Both the position numbers and the translations under genes were made by a program. A stretch of DNA of 64,000 bases from Planctomycetes bacterium ADurb.Bin069. Its GTDB lineage: Bacteria > Planctomycetota > UBA8108 > UBA8890 > UBA8898. The DNA lies in the NCBI GenBank assembly GCA_002070955.1, contig MWEK01000006.1, forward strand, positions 102,325 through 166,324, in the 5' to 3' direction. The notes below the pieces were generated by a model. It had not been told where the DNA came from and searched no databases. It worked only from the letters and a program-made list of their open reading frames with translations. Shown piece by piece: positions 7,181 through 14,253 of the stretch (position 1 is the first letter of the stretch; the number at the start of each line of letters is the position of its first letter).

Positions 7181-8872
7181 ATGAGGAAGATTGTCGCGAA
7201 TTGCCTGTTGGTTGCGCCGTTGCTGTGCGCCGGCGCTTTGCGGGCCGGCGAAGCGGCCGCCCCCGACGAGGACGCCCTGATCGCGGTGCTGGCCTCGGAG
7301 GCGCCGGTCAAGGCCAAGGCCGATGCCTGCCGGCTGCTCGGCTTGATCGGTACGGCCAAGGCGGTGCCCGCGCTGGCCGCGCTGCTCGGCGACGAGCGGC
7401 TCGCCCACATGGCCCGCTACGCCCTCGAGCCGATTCCCGACCCGGCCGTCGACGCGGCGCTGCGCGGGGCCCTGGGCGTGCTGAAGGGCCGCGCGCTTGC
7501 CGGCGTCATCGGTTCCATCGGCGCGCGGCGCGACACGGCGGCGACCGCGGCGCTGGGCGCGCTGCTCGGGGCGGCGGAGGCCGAAGTGGCGCAGGCCGCC
7601 GCGCGCTCCCTGGGCATGCTGGGCACCGTGGAGGCCTCCGAGCGGCTCCGCGCGGCGCTGCCGGGCGTCTCCCGGGAAAATCGGCTTGCGCTTTGCGAGG
7701 GCCTGCTGCGCTGCGCGGAAACCCTCGCCGCCGGCGGGCGGCGCGCGGAGGCCGCGGCGATTTACGACGCTTTGCGCGGCCGGGACGATGTTCCGCACCA
7801 GGTGCTCACGGCGGCTTTGCGGGGAGCCGTGCTGGCGCGTCAGGACGCCGGGCTGCCGCTCCTTGTGGAAGCCTGCCGCGGCAAGGATTTCCTCCTCGTC
7901 AAGGCGGCCGCGCTCACGTCGCTCGAGATGCCCGGCTCCAAGGTGACGGAAGCGGTGGCGGGGGTTTTGGAGGGGCTTCCCGCGGACAGCCAGATCGTGC
8001 TGATCCAGGCCCTCGGAGCCCGCGGCGACAAGGCGGCGCTGCCGGCGTTGTGCGCCCTCGCCCGGACGGGCGGCAAAGCGGCCCGCGAAGCGATCGCCCA
8101 TGCGTTGGCCGAGATTGGCGGCGCCGCCGCGGTGCCGACCCTCGTTGCCCTGACGGGCGACATGGCGGACGACGTCGTCAAGGCGGCGCGGGGGGCTCTG
8201 GGCGCCATGGAAGGAGCCGAGATCGATGCGGCCCTGGCCGCCATGCTGGGGGACCCTGACTCGAAGAAGCGCGTCGTCGCGGTGGAGCTCATCGCGCAGC
8301 GGCGCGCCGCCGGCGCGCTGCCCGCGCTGCTGGCGGCCGCCGCCGCGGGCGACGAGGCCGTTCGCGTGGCGAGCATCAAGGCCGCCGGGGCCATGGCGGG
8401 CGCGGCGGAGTTTCCCGCCCTCGTCAGACTGCTTGCCGGCGCCGGATCGGCGGCGGAGTTGCAGGCGCTCGAGCAGGCCCTCGTCCAGGTGTGCGAGCGC
8501 CACACGACCCTCGCTCCCGGCGATGTGATCATCCGCAAGGCCGTCTACGGCGATTTGCCCGACGGCGCCAAGGCGGATGTCACCGCCAAGGTGGCCGAAA
8601 TCGTGAAGCGGGGCGCCCTCGCCGTCGAGGCGTCGAACGCCGAATTCGGCGATCCGGCGGTGGGCATAAGCAAGAAGCTCCGCGTCGAGTACACGGCCGG
8701 CGGAGCAGAGCGGACCGAGATCGTGAACGAGGGCCAGACGCTGCGGTTCGCGGGCGGGGTAACGCCGCGGGCCTTCATCGACGCGCTGCGGGCGGCCGCC
8801 GAAATGGCGCCGCCGGCGGCGAAGGAGGCGTTGCTCCGCGTGCTGAAGCAGACCCGTGCTCCCGCGCGATAG
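7181..8872 (+). CDS. Secreted HEAT-repeat protein with DUF3395-like C-terminal domain
   Basis: A 563-residue protein with a signal peptide (residues 1-22, LLVAPLLCAGALRAGEA). Residues about 30-440 consist of HEAT/PBS-lyase-like helical repeats of roughly 30 residues, each with an A-x-x-A-L-G or similar core (for example VLIQALGARGDKAALPAL). Such repeats act as protein-binding scaffolds. Residues about 450-563 form a separate domain beginning VIIRKAVYGDLPDGAKADVT, then LAVEASNAEFGDP and KKLRVEYTAGG, which resembles the DUF3395 domain best known from the C-terminus of DnaJ-C11 proteins; this call is from memory of the pattern. The gene lies between two exported dehydrogenase genes with gaps of 25 and 27 bases, so a role in organising or presenting them in the periplasm is plausible. 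Confidence 0.72.
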   Translation: MRKIVANCLLVAPLLCAGALRAGEAAAPDEDALIAVLASEAPVKAKADACRLLGLIGTAKAVPALAALLGDERLAHMARYALEPIPDPAVDAALRGALGVLKGRALAGVIGSIGARRDTAATAALGALLGAAEAEVAQAAARSLGMLGTVEASERLRAALPGVSRENRLALCEGLLRCAETLAAGGRRAEAAAIYDALRGRDDVPHQVLTAALRGAVLARQDAGLPLLVEACRGKDFLLVKAAALTSLEMPGSKVTEAVAGVLEGLPADSQIVLIQALGARGDKAALPALCALARTGGKAAREAIAHALAEIGGAAAVPTLVALTGDMADDVVKAARGALGAMEGAEIDAALAAMLGDPDSKKRVVAVELIAQRRAAGALPALLAAAAAGDEAVRVASIKAAGAMAGAAEFPALVRLLAGAGSAAELQALEQALVQVCERHTTLAPGDVIIRKAVYGDLPDGAKADVTAKVAEIVKRGALAVEASNAEFGDPAVGISKKLRVEYTAGGAERTEIVNEGQTLRFAGGVTPRAFIDALRAAAEMAPPAAKEALLRVLKQTRAPAR

Positions 8873-8899
8873 CGCGCGAGCCGCCGGAGAGGAGGAACC

Positions 8900-10222
8900 A
8901 TGCCGACGAGACGACGTGTGACCCGCAGGGAACTCTTGCGCCGCACGGGCGCGCTGGGCTGCGCGCTGGCGGCGGGGCCGTTTTTCGCCAGGAGCGGCGT
9001 GTTCGGCGCCGAGGGCGCCCCGGGCCCGAACGACCGCATCGGCGTCGGATACATCGGCTGCGGCCGGCGCTCGGAGAACCTTCAAGGCAGGGGCCTGCCC
9101 GCCGATGGCCGCTGCGTCGGCGCCGCGGATTGTTTCCTCCCTCGCGCGCAGGCGGTGATCCGCAAGCACGGCGGCCGCGCCTATCACGACTACCGCGACC
9201 TCCTGGAGTCCAAGGACGTCCAGGCGGTCATCGTCGCCTCCCCCGATCACTGGCACGCCTTGCACACGATTCACGCCTGCCAGGCGGGGAAGCACGTCTA
9301 CGTCGAGAAACCCGTGAGCCTCACCATCCGCGAGGGGCGCCTCATGGTCCAGGCGGCGCGCAAGTACGGGTGCATCGTTCAGTGCGGGAGCCAGCAGCGC
9401 TCCATGGAGAAGAACCGCCGCGCCTGCGAACTCGTCCGAAACGGCGTGCTCGGCAAGGTCGCCAAAGTCATCGGGCACAACTACCCGAGCCCTTGGGAGT
9501 GCGGGCTTCCCGGACAGGATGCGCCGCGGGAGCTCGACTGGGATGCCTGGTGCGGGCCCACCGCGGTCGTGCCGTATCACCCGGACATCTTCAACCCCCG
9601 CACGAACCCGGGTTGGATCTCCTTTCGCCCGTGGTCGGGCGGGGAGATGACCGGGTGGGGGAGCCACGGTCTGGACCAGGTGCAGTGGGCGCTGGGCATG
9701 GACGCCGGCGGTCCCGTCGAGGTGTGGACCGAGGGGCCGCGGTTCAACCCGCCGGTCTACACCGCGCCGGAGTCCCGCGCGCGCGGCGAGAAGGCCTGCG
9801 GCGTACCGAAGGTTTTTTACCGCTACGCCGACGGCACGGTGCTCGTCCTCGAGGACGGTCCCATGGGCGGCGCGGTTTTCGTCGGCGAGAAGGGGAGCCT
9901 GAAGGTCGATCGGGGCGTTTTCAGCTCGGAGCCGGCGGATCTAGCCAAGTCCGCGCCGGCGGAACTGCCCGTCAAGCTCTATGCGAGCAACGACCACATG
10001 CGCGATTGGTTCAACTGCATGCGCGCGAAGACCCTGCCGGCGGCGGACATCGAGATCGGGCATCGGTCCATCACGGTCTGCCACCTGGGGAATATCGCGC
10101 GTTGGGTCGGCCGGAAGCTGGCGTGGGACCCGGTGAAGGAGGATTTCGCTGGCGACGAGGAGGCCGCCCGCTTCCTCGATCGCCCGAGGCGCCCGGGGTA
10201 CGAGCTGCCGGCGGAGGTGTGA
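8900..10222 (+). CDS. Tat-exported Gfo/Idh/MocA family oxidoreductase (2)
   Basis: A 440-residue member of the Gfo/Idh/MocA family. A twin-arginine signal occupies the first 35 residues (VTRRELLRRTGALGCALAAG). The nucleotide-binding Rossmann fold follows (IGVGYIGCGRRSENLQG), then the diagnostic SPDHWHAL and VEKPVSLTIREGR motifs. In the second domain, SGGEMTGWGSHGLDQVQW holds the conserved aspartate/histidine pair expected near the sugar-binding site. It starts behind GGAGAGGAGG, 27 bases after the HEAT gene, and is the third gene of the operon. It is only distantly similar to the operon's first dehydrogenase, so the two probably act on different substrates or successive steps. Confidence 0.88.
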   Translation: MPTRRRVTRRELLRRTGALGCALAAGPFFARSGVFGAEGAPGPNDRIGVGYIGCGRRSENLQGRGLPADGRCVGAADCFLPRAQAVIRKHGGRAYHDYRDLLESKDVQAVIVASPDHWHALHTIHACQAGKHVYVEKPVSLTIREGRLMVQAARKYGCIVQCGSQQRSMEKNRRACELVRNGVLGKVAKVIGHNYPSPWECGLPGQDAPRELDWDAWCGPTAVVPYHPDIFNPRTNPGWISFRPWSGGEMTGWGSHGLDQVQWALGMDAGGPVEVWTEGPRFNPPVYTAPESRARGEKACGVPKVFYRYADGTVLVLEDGPMGGAVFVGEKGSLKVDRGVFSSEPADLAKSAPAELPVKLYASNDHMRDWFNCMRAKTLPAADIEIGHRSITVCHLGNIARWVGRKLAWDPVKEDFAGDEEAARFLDRPRRPGYELPAEV

Positions 10223-10228
10223 GGACGC

Positions 10229-10360
10229 ATGCGGCGGCACGGGGAGATCGAAGCGCGCGGCCTGGCGCTCGCCGAGGCCGTCGTCGCCAAGATCGATGCG
10301 GATCCGAGGCGCGCCGGCCTGGCGGGGGCGCGCGCGGCGCGGGTGAAGGAGGGTCCCCAT
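10229..10360 (+). pseudogene. Possible truncated antitoxin-like small ORF
   Basis: Six bases after the dehydrogenase stop, an ATG preceded by GTGAGG opens a frame whose first 35 residues (HGEIEARGLALAEAVVAKI and following) resemble the N-terminus of a bacterial antitoxin-like family that typically reads H-x-E-I-E-A-R-S-L-A-L-H, then radP-L-rA. After about residue 40 the resemblance stops and the frame runs on into the next gene in a non-native frame. It may be a broken remnant, a short leader peptide or chance. The family memory is not verified by alignment. Confidence 0.25.
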
Positions 10361-11639
10361 GGGTTCATGGCGTCTTTCGGCGGGTGTCATCGCGCTCTCG
10401 TCCTGGTGTCTCCTGGCCGCCGTTCCCGAGGCAAGCGGCGGGTGGAAGCAGACGCGGTTCCTGATCACCTTTTGGTGCCCCCCGCCCGCCACCGACGCGG
10501 CGCTCGCCGCGGTCGCCGCCGAAGGGTACAACCTGACCTGGGTGCCGGTCGAGGGTCTGGACGCGGCCGGGAAGCACGGCCTCCGCGCCATGCTGACGAA
10601 TCCGCTCCTCGACCCGGCGGCGCTGGCCGACGCCGGGAGGCGGGCGCAGCTCGACGCGCTCATCGAGCGCGTGAAGGGCCATCCCGCCTTGGAGGCGTAC
10701 TATATCGTCGATGAGCCCGGCGCGGGCGCCTTCGAGGGCCTGGGAAAACTCGTCGCGTATCTGCGGGAGCGCGACCCCGCGCACCTGGCCTACATCAATC
10801 TCTTTCCGACGTACGCCACCGAGGCCCAGCTCGGCGTGCGCGCCGCCGAGGCTGAGCGCGCCGCGGCCGGCCACCCGACGGATCTGGCCGGCGTGGGTCC
10901 GGAGGACAAGACCGTGCTCGCGTACCGGGAGCACCTGCTGCGCTTCGTCGAAATCGTGAAGCCCGACCTCATCAGCTACGACCACTATCATTTCTTTCGG
11001 GAGCACGACGGCCCCCAGTATTTCCTGAACCTCGCCTTGATCCGGGCCGCGGCGCTCGCGGCGGGCAGGCCCTTCCTGAACATCATCCAGGCGAGCACCC
11101 TGGAGAAAGTGTGGCGCCTCCCGAACGCCGCGGAGATGCGCTTCCTGGTCTTTACGACCATGGCCTACGGCGGCCGCGGCATCAGCTATTTCACCTACTG
11201 GGGCCCCGCGTCCTACGGCGGGCTCTACCAGGACGGCAAGGCCGCGCCCCTGGCCAAGGATGTCGCGGCCCTGAACGGAGAGATCGAGAAATTCGGGCCC
11301 GCGCTCCTCGCGCTGGATTCGATCGCGGTCTATCAAACCGCGCCGCTGCCCTACGGCGCCGTCGCGTTCCCTCCCGAAGCGCCGGTGCAGGTCGCGGGCG
11401 GCGAGTTCGTGCTGGGCCTGTTCGGCCGCGGCGCGCGGCCGACGGCGTTCATGGTGGTCAACCGCAGCTATCGCGCGGAGGCCGAGGCGGTGGTGAAGAC
11501 GGGGATCCCGGGCGCCGGGCTGGAGGAACTCGACCGGAAGACCGGCGCGTGGATCGCCGGCCCCGCGCTGGGCGCCGATCGGACGGTGAAGATCAAGCTC
11601 GCCGCGGGCGACGGGCGGCTCTTCCGTGCGGTCCCGTGA
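10359..11639 (+). CDS. Secreted TIM-barrel glycosidase-like protein
   Basis: A 426-residue protein with a signal peptide (residues 1-27). The barrel-like core has LITFWCPPPATDAALAAVA at strand one, TWVPVEGL, an acidic strand-four segment YYIVDEPGAGAFEGLG, then ISYDHYHFF and a late AYGGRGISYFTYWGP. The DEP motif after a beta strand and the YFTYW segment are typical of uncharacterised GH42/GH5-clan proteins. The C-terminal 90 residues form a beta-sandwich-like tail. The start at 10359 follows GGAGGG and gives the export signal. It closes the dehydrogenase/HEAT operon and is convergent with the third dehydrogenase gene. Whether it is catalytically active, and on which glycan, cannot be told from the sequence. 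Confidence 0.65.
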   Translation: MGSWRLSAGVIALSSWCLLAAVPEASGGWKQTRFLITFWCPPPATDAALAAVAAEGYNLTWVPVEGLDAAGKHGLRAMLTNPLLDPAALADAGRRAQLDALIERVKGHPALEAYYIVDEPGAGAFEGLGKLVAYLRERDPAHLAYINLFPTYATEAQLGVRAAEAERAAAGHPTDLAGVGPEDKTVLAYREHLLRFVEIVKPDLISYDHYHFFREHDGPQYFLNLALIRAAALAAGRPFLNIIQASTLEKVWRLPNAAEMRFLVFTTMAYGGRGISYFTYWGPASYGGLYQDGKAAPLAKDVAALNGEIEKFGPALLALDSIAVYQTAPLPYGAVAFPPEAPVQVAGGEFVLGLFGRGARPTAFMVVNRSYRAEAEAVVKTGIPGAGLEELDRKTGAWIAGPALGADRTVKIKLAAGDGRLFRAVP

Positions 11640-11660
11640 CGGGACTCGGAGGCCTTCGAC

Positions 11661-11686
11661 GGCGGTGGCGCGTGTGAAGCGCCGCC
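11661..11686. terminator. Bidirectional hairpin between convergent genes
   Basis: GGCGGTGGCGC at 11661-11671 pairs with GCGCCGCC at 11679-11686 with one bulged base around a 7-base loop. It lies between the stop codons of two convergent genes, where a shared terminator is expected. There is no clear T-tract. Confidence 0.4.
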
Positions 11687-11711
11687 GCGCGGGCGGCGCC
11701 GGGGCGCCTTT

Positions 11712-13070
11712 CTATGCCTCCAGCGACCACGGCGCGCGCATGGGCCGCGCCCGCATGGCGTTCGCCTCGGCATCGCCGGGAAACTCCTCCGCGGCCGGAT
11801 CCCAGCGCAGCGGGCGCCCCAGGCGCATGCAGATATTGCCGATGTGAAGCAGGCTCGCGCAGCGGTGCCCCGACTCGGCGGGGAAGTAGGGATCCTTGCG
11901 GCTCCGGACGCAGGCCAGGAAGTCGTGGTGCTCGCCGCGCTCGTTGAAAGGGATCCGCGCGCCGCCTTCCAGCGGGCGGTCCAGGATCTCGGCCGGGTGC
12001 GCCTCCAGGGGGCCGCGCCAGACCTTGTTGCCGATGCGCCCCTCGGTGCCGTGGAACATCAAGCCCGTGCCGCCGGAAGCCACATGGACCTCGACTCCAT
12101 CGGCGTAGGTGTACGTCAGATCGTAGTCGATGAACGTGCCGTACACGCTGCCCGGGTTCACGGTGCCGCGGCCCGCGACTTTGACGGGGCCGTCGCGCTC
12201 GCGGTCGAGGGCGAGCTGGACCGTGTCGAGCTGGTGCATGCCCCAGTCCGAGAACTTCCCGCCCGAGTAGTCCCACACGTGGCGCCAGTGCTGGGCCTCG
12301 GTGCGGCCGGGCGTGTAGGGCACGTACGGCGCCGGCCCGAGCCAGAGGTCCCAGTCCAGCCCCGCGGGGACGGGGGCGGCGTCCTCGTTCGGGAAGCGCT
12401 GCCCGGCGGGCAGCGTCACCTCGACGCGGGTGACCTTGCCGATGGCGCCCTCGCGCACCGCCCGCGCCATCCGGTGATAGCAGGGGATGCTGCGATCCTC
12501 CGTGGCGGTCTGGAAGACGGCCTTGTGTCGGCGGACCTCGCGGCAGAGCGCCTGGCCCTCGGCGATGGTCAGGGTGGGCTTCTCGCAGATGACATCCTTG
12601 CCCGCGCGCACGGCGAGCACCGTCATCAGCACATGCCAATGGTCCGGCGTCGAAATCATGACGGCATCGATGTCCCCGCGATCGAGAACGCGGCGGAAGT
12701 CGTTGTAGGCCGCGCAGTCCGCCGCGCCGTAGTGCGCGTCCACCAAGGCGCGCGCCTTCTCGCGCCGATCGGCGAAGACGTCGCACACCGCCACCACGCG
12801 CGCCCCCTCCTCCGCCAGCAGACGGGGCAGGTTCCAGTTCGTTCCGTGCCCGCCCAGGCCGATGCAGCCCAGGGCGATGCGGTCGCCGGAGGCGCCGGAG
12901 GCGCCGGAGGCCCGGCGCCCGCCCGCAACGGCGAGGGGCAGCGCGAGGGCGACCCCGGCGACCTCTTGCAGGAACCCCCGCCGCGTGGGGCGGCCGCGCG
13001 GCCGCGAGGGCGGCCGTTTGCCGCGCCTCGCATGGGCGTGGAGCTTCACCGGCAGGCTCATGAGGTCCAT
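11712..13070 (-). CDS. Tat-exported Gfo/Idh/MocA family oxidoreductase (3)
   Basis: A 452-residue exported dehydrogenase of the same family as the two upstream. It has a long basic N-region and a twin-arginine signal (RPTRRGFLQEVAGVALALPL, residues about 25-44). Family motifs: IALGCIGLGGHGTNW, VVAVCDVFADRREKA, STPDHWHVL and CEKPTLTIAEGQ, and in the second domain GGKFSDWGMHQLDTVQLAL. The start at 13070 or 13061 (second ATG three codons in) is not resolved because neither has an obvious ribosome site; the 45 residues encoded upstream lack signal character and were left out. The gene is transcribed toward the operon of dehydrogenases 1 and 2, and divergently from the barrel/octaheme pair. Confidence 0.87.
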   Translation of the reverse strand: MDLMSLPVKLHAHARRGKRPPSRPRGRPTRRGFLQEVAGVALALPLAVAGGRRASGASGASGDRIALGCIGLGGHGTNWNLPRLLAEEGARVVAVCDVFADRREKARALVDAHYGAADCAAYNDFRRVLDRGDIDAVMISTPDHWHVLMTVLAVRAGKDVICEKPTLTIAEGQALCREVRRHKAVFQTATEDRSIPCYHRMARAVREGAIGKVTRVEVTLPAGQRFPNEDAAPVPAGLDWDLWLGPAPYVPYTPGRTEAQHWRHVWDYSGGKFSDWGMHQLDTVQLALDRERDGPVKVAGRGTVNPGSVYGTFIDYDLTYTYADGVEVHVASGGTGLMFHGTEGRIGNKVWRGPLEAHPAEILDRPLEGGARIPFNERGEHHDFLACVRSRKDPYFPAESGHRCASLLHIGNICMRLGRPLRWDPAAEEFPGDAEANAMRARPMRAPWSLEA

Positions 13071-13122
13071 GGTACGCGGCGGGCTGTGCCGGGTCAATTC
13101 AGGCCCCGCGGCGCGCATGTCC

Positions 13123-13150
13123 TCGACTTCGCGTGCCGATAATCCATAAT
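13123..13150 (+). promoter_or_regulatory. Possible promoter of the barrel/octaheme operon
   Basis: TCGACT at 13123-13128 and CATAAT at 13145-13150 with a 16-base spacer; a second -10-like GATAAT sits at 13138-13143. The AT-rich patch stands out in an otherwise GC-rich divergent intergenic region. The -35 is weak. Confidence 0.35.
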
Positions 13151-13239
13151 GGGACCGCCGCCTGCTCGCGGGATGCGCAGCCGCGGCGCGGGCGGCGGTG
13201 CGCATGTGCGAGGATTCCTATGCGAAGCCCGAGGCGCGG

Positions 13240-14253
13240 ATGAAACGGCCTGGATTGCCCGGCGCGGGGCGCGGTCTGCGCGCGGCGCTGTGCGCCGTCG
13301 CCGCCGGGCTCTGCGCGCCCCTCTTCTCCCAAACGACCTCTGCCATCTTCACCGTGCCGTGGACGCCCGAGCCGCATTGGGCCGACACCTTCGACGACCT
13401 CCTTTTCTTCGGCGACGCCGACACGCGGGGCGCCGGCGAGAAAACGAATATGTTCTATTGGGATTCCCGCGGCCGCGTCAAGTTCCTCAGGGGCGACCCC
13501 GACCCGGTTTTCGTGCTCGGGTACAAAGTCCTGACCTACGACAGCCGCTCGGACAACCGGCTGGTGGGCGGCCAGTTCAACGACATTGCGCTGGCCGGCG
13601 CCACGCGCGTCGACGGCCTGGTCGAGGGCTGGCGCATCGACATCATGGGCGGCGCCGGCACCGCGAACGACGGGTACTTCCGCAACCGCCAAGCGTGGTA
13701 CCCGACGGCGGCGTTGGGCGGCTCGCGGCCGGCGGGCGCCGCCGGCCGGTTCTGCGCCGGCATCGAGTTCGACGGCAACCGCGTCCTCTGGCCCGACGTG
13801 CCGCTGCCCTACCTCTCGTACCGCGATTCCCTCGGGGAGCGCGTGCGCTACGCGGTCGGCATTCCGGAGACTTCGCTCGCGGTCCGGCTCTGCGAGCGAA
13901 CGACGCTGGATCTCAAGTACTGCTTTCCGGTCAAGTGCGACGCCACCGTCGAGTACGAGGCGGCCGAGTGGCTGCGCCTCTACGCTCAGTACGGACGCAC
14001 GCTGGAGGGCTTTGCCATGGGGGCGCCGAATCGCGACAGGATCGGTCTGAGAAGGAATCAGCGCTTCTTCCACGAGTTCGACCGCGCCGGGGGCGGCCTG
14101 CGCATCGCCACGGCGTGGTTCGACGCGAGCATCGGCGGCGGCTGGGCCTTCAACCATCGCTTCCTCACCGGCTGGGACTGCCGCGGCCTGGACAAGTACC
14201 GCGGCCTCGAGGGCGGCTGGTATGTCGCCCTTCGCATGCAGGGGACGTTCTGA
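13240..14253 (+). CDS. Outer-membrane beta-barrel-like protein, function unknown
   Basis: A 337-residue protein with an N-terminal export signal (GRGLRAALCAVAAGLCAPLF) and then alternating polar/aromatic strands throughout (for example FVLGYKVLTYDSRSDN, EWLRLYAQYGRTLEGF, LRIATAWFDASIGGGWAF). It ends in ALRMQGTF; a C-terminal phenylalanine is the usual signal for outer-membrane barrel assembly. The size would suit a 12-14 strand barrel. No family is recognised. Its stop codon overlaps the start of the octaheme cytochrome gene (TGATG at 14251-14255), so the two proteins are made together. That context suggests a porin partner for an electron-carrying cytochrome, which is inference. The start at 13240 gives the best signal peptide; a GTG at 13198 is an alternative. 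Confidence 0.65.
   Translation: MKRPGLPGAGRGLRAALCAVAAGLCAPLFSQTTSAIFTVPWTPEPHWADTFDDLLFFGDADTRGAGEKTNMFYWDSRGRVKFLRGDPDPVFVLGYKVLTYDSRSDNRLVGGQFNDIALAGATRVDGLVEGWRIDIMGGAGTANDGYFRNRQAWYPTAALGGSRPAGAAGRFCAGIEFDGNRVLWPDVPLPYLSYRDSLGERVRYAVGIPETSLAVRLCERTTLDLKYCFPVKCDATVEYEAAEWLRLYAQYGRTLEGFAMGAPNRDRIGLRRNQRFFHEFDRAGGGLRIATAWFDASIGGGWAFNHRFLTGWDCRGLDKYRGLEGGWYVALRMQGTF

Noticed and set aside
7091..9667. An 858-residue open frame on the minus strand opposite the HEAT and second dehydrogenase genes
   Set aside because: It is antisense to genes with clear export signals, motifs and ribosome sites, and its product is arginine- and glycine-rich without domains. High GC content keeps such antisense frames open.
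13198..13240. A GTG start at 13198 for the outer-membrane barrel
   Set aside because: It would put 14 polar residues ahead of the export signal and has no better ribosome site than the ATG at 13240. It cannot be fully excluded.
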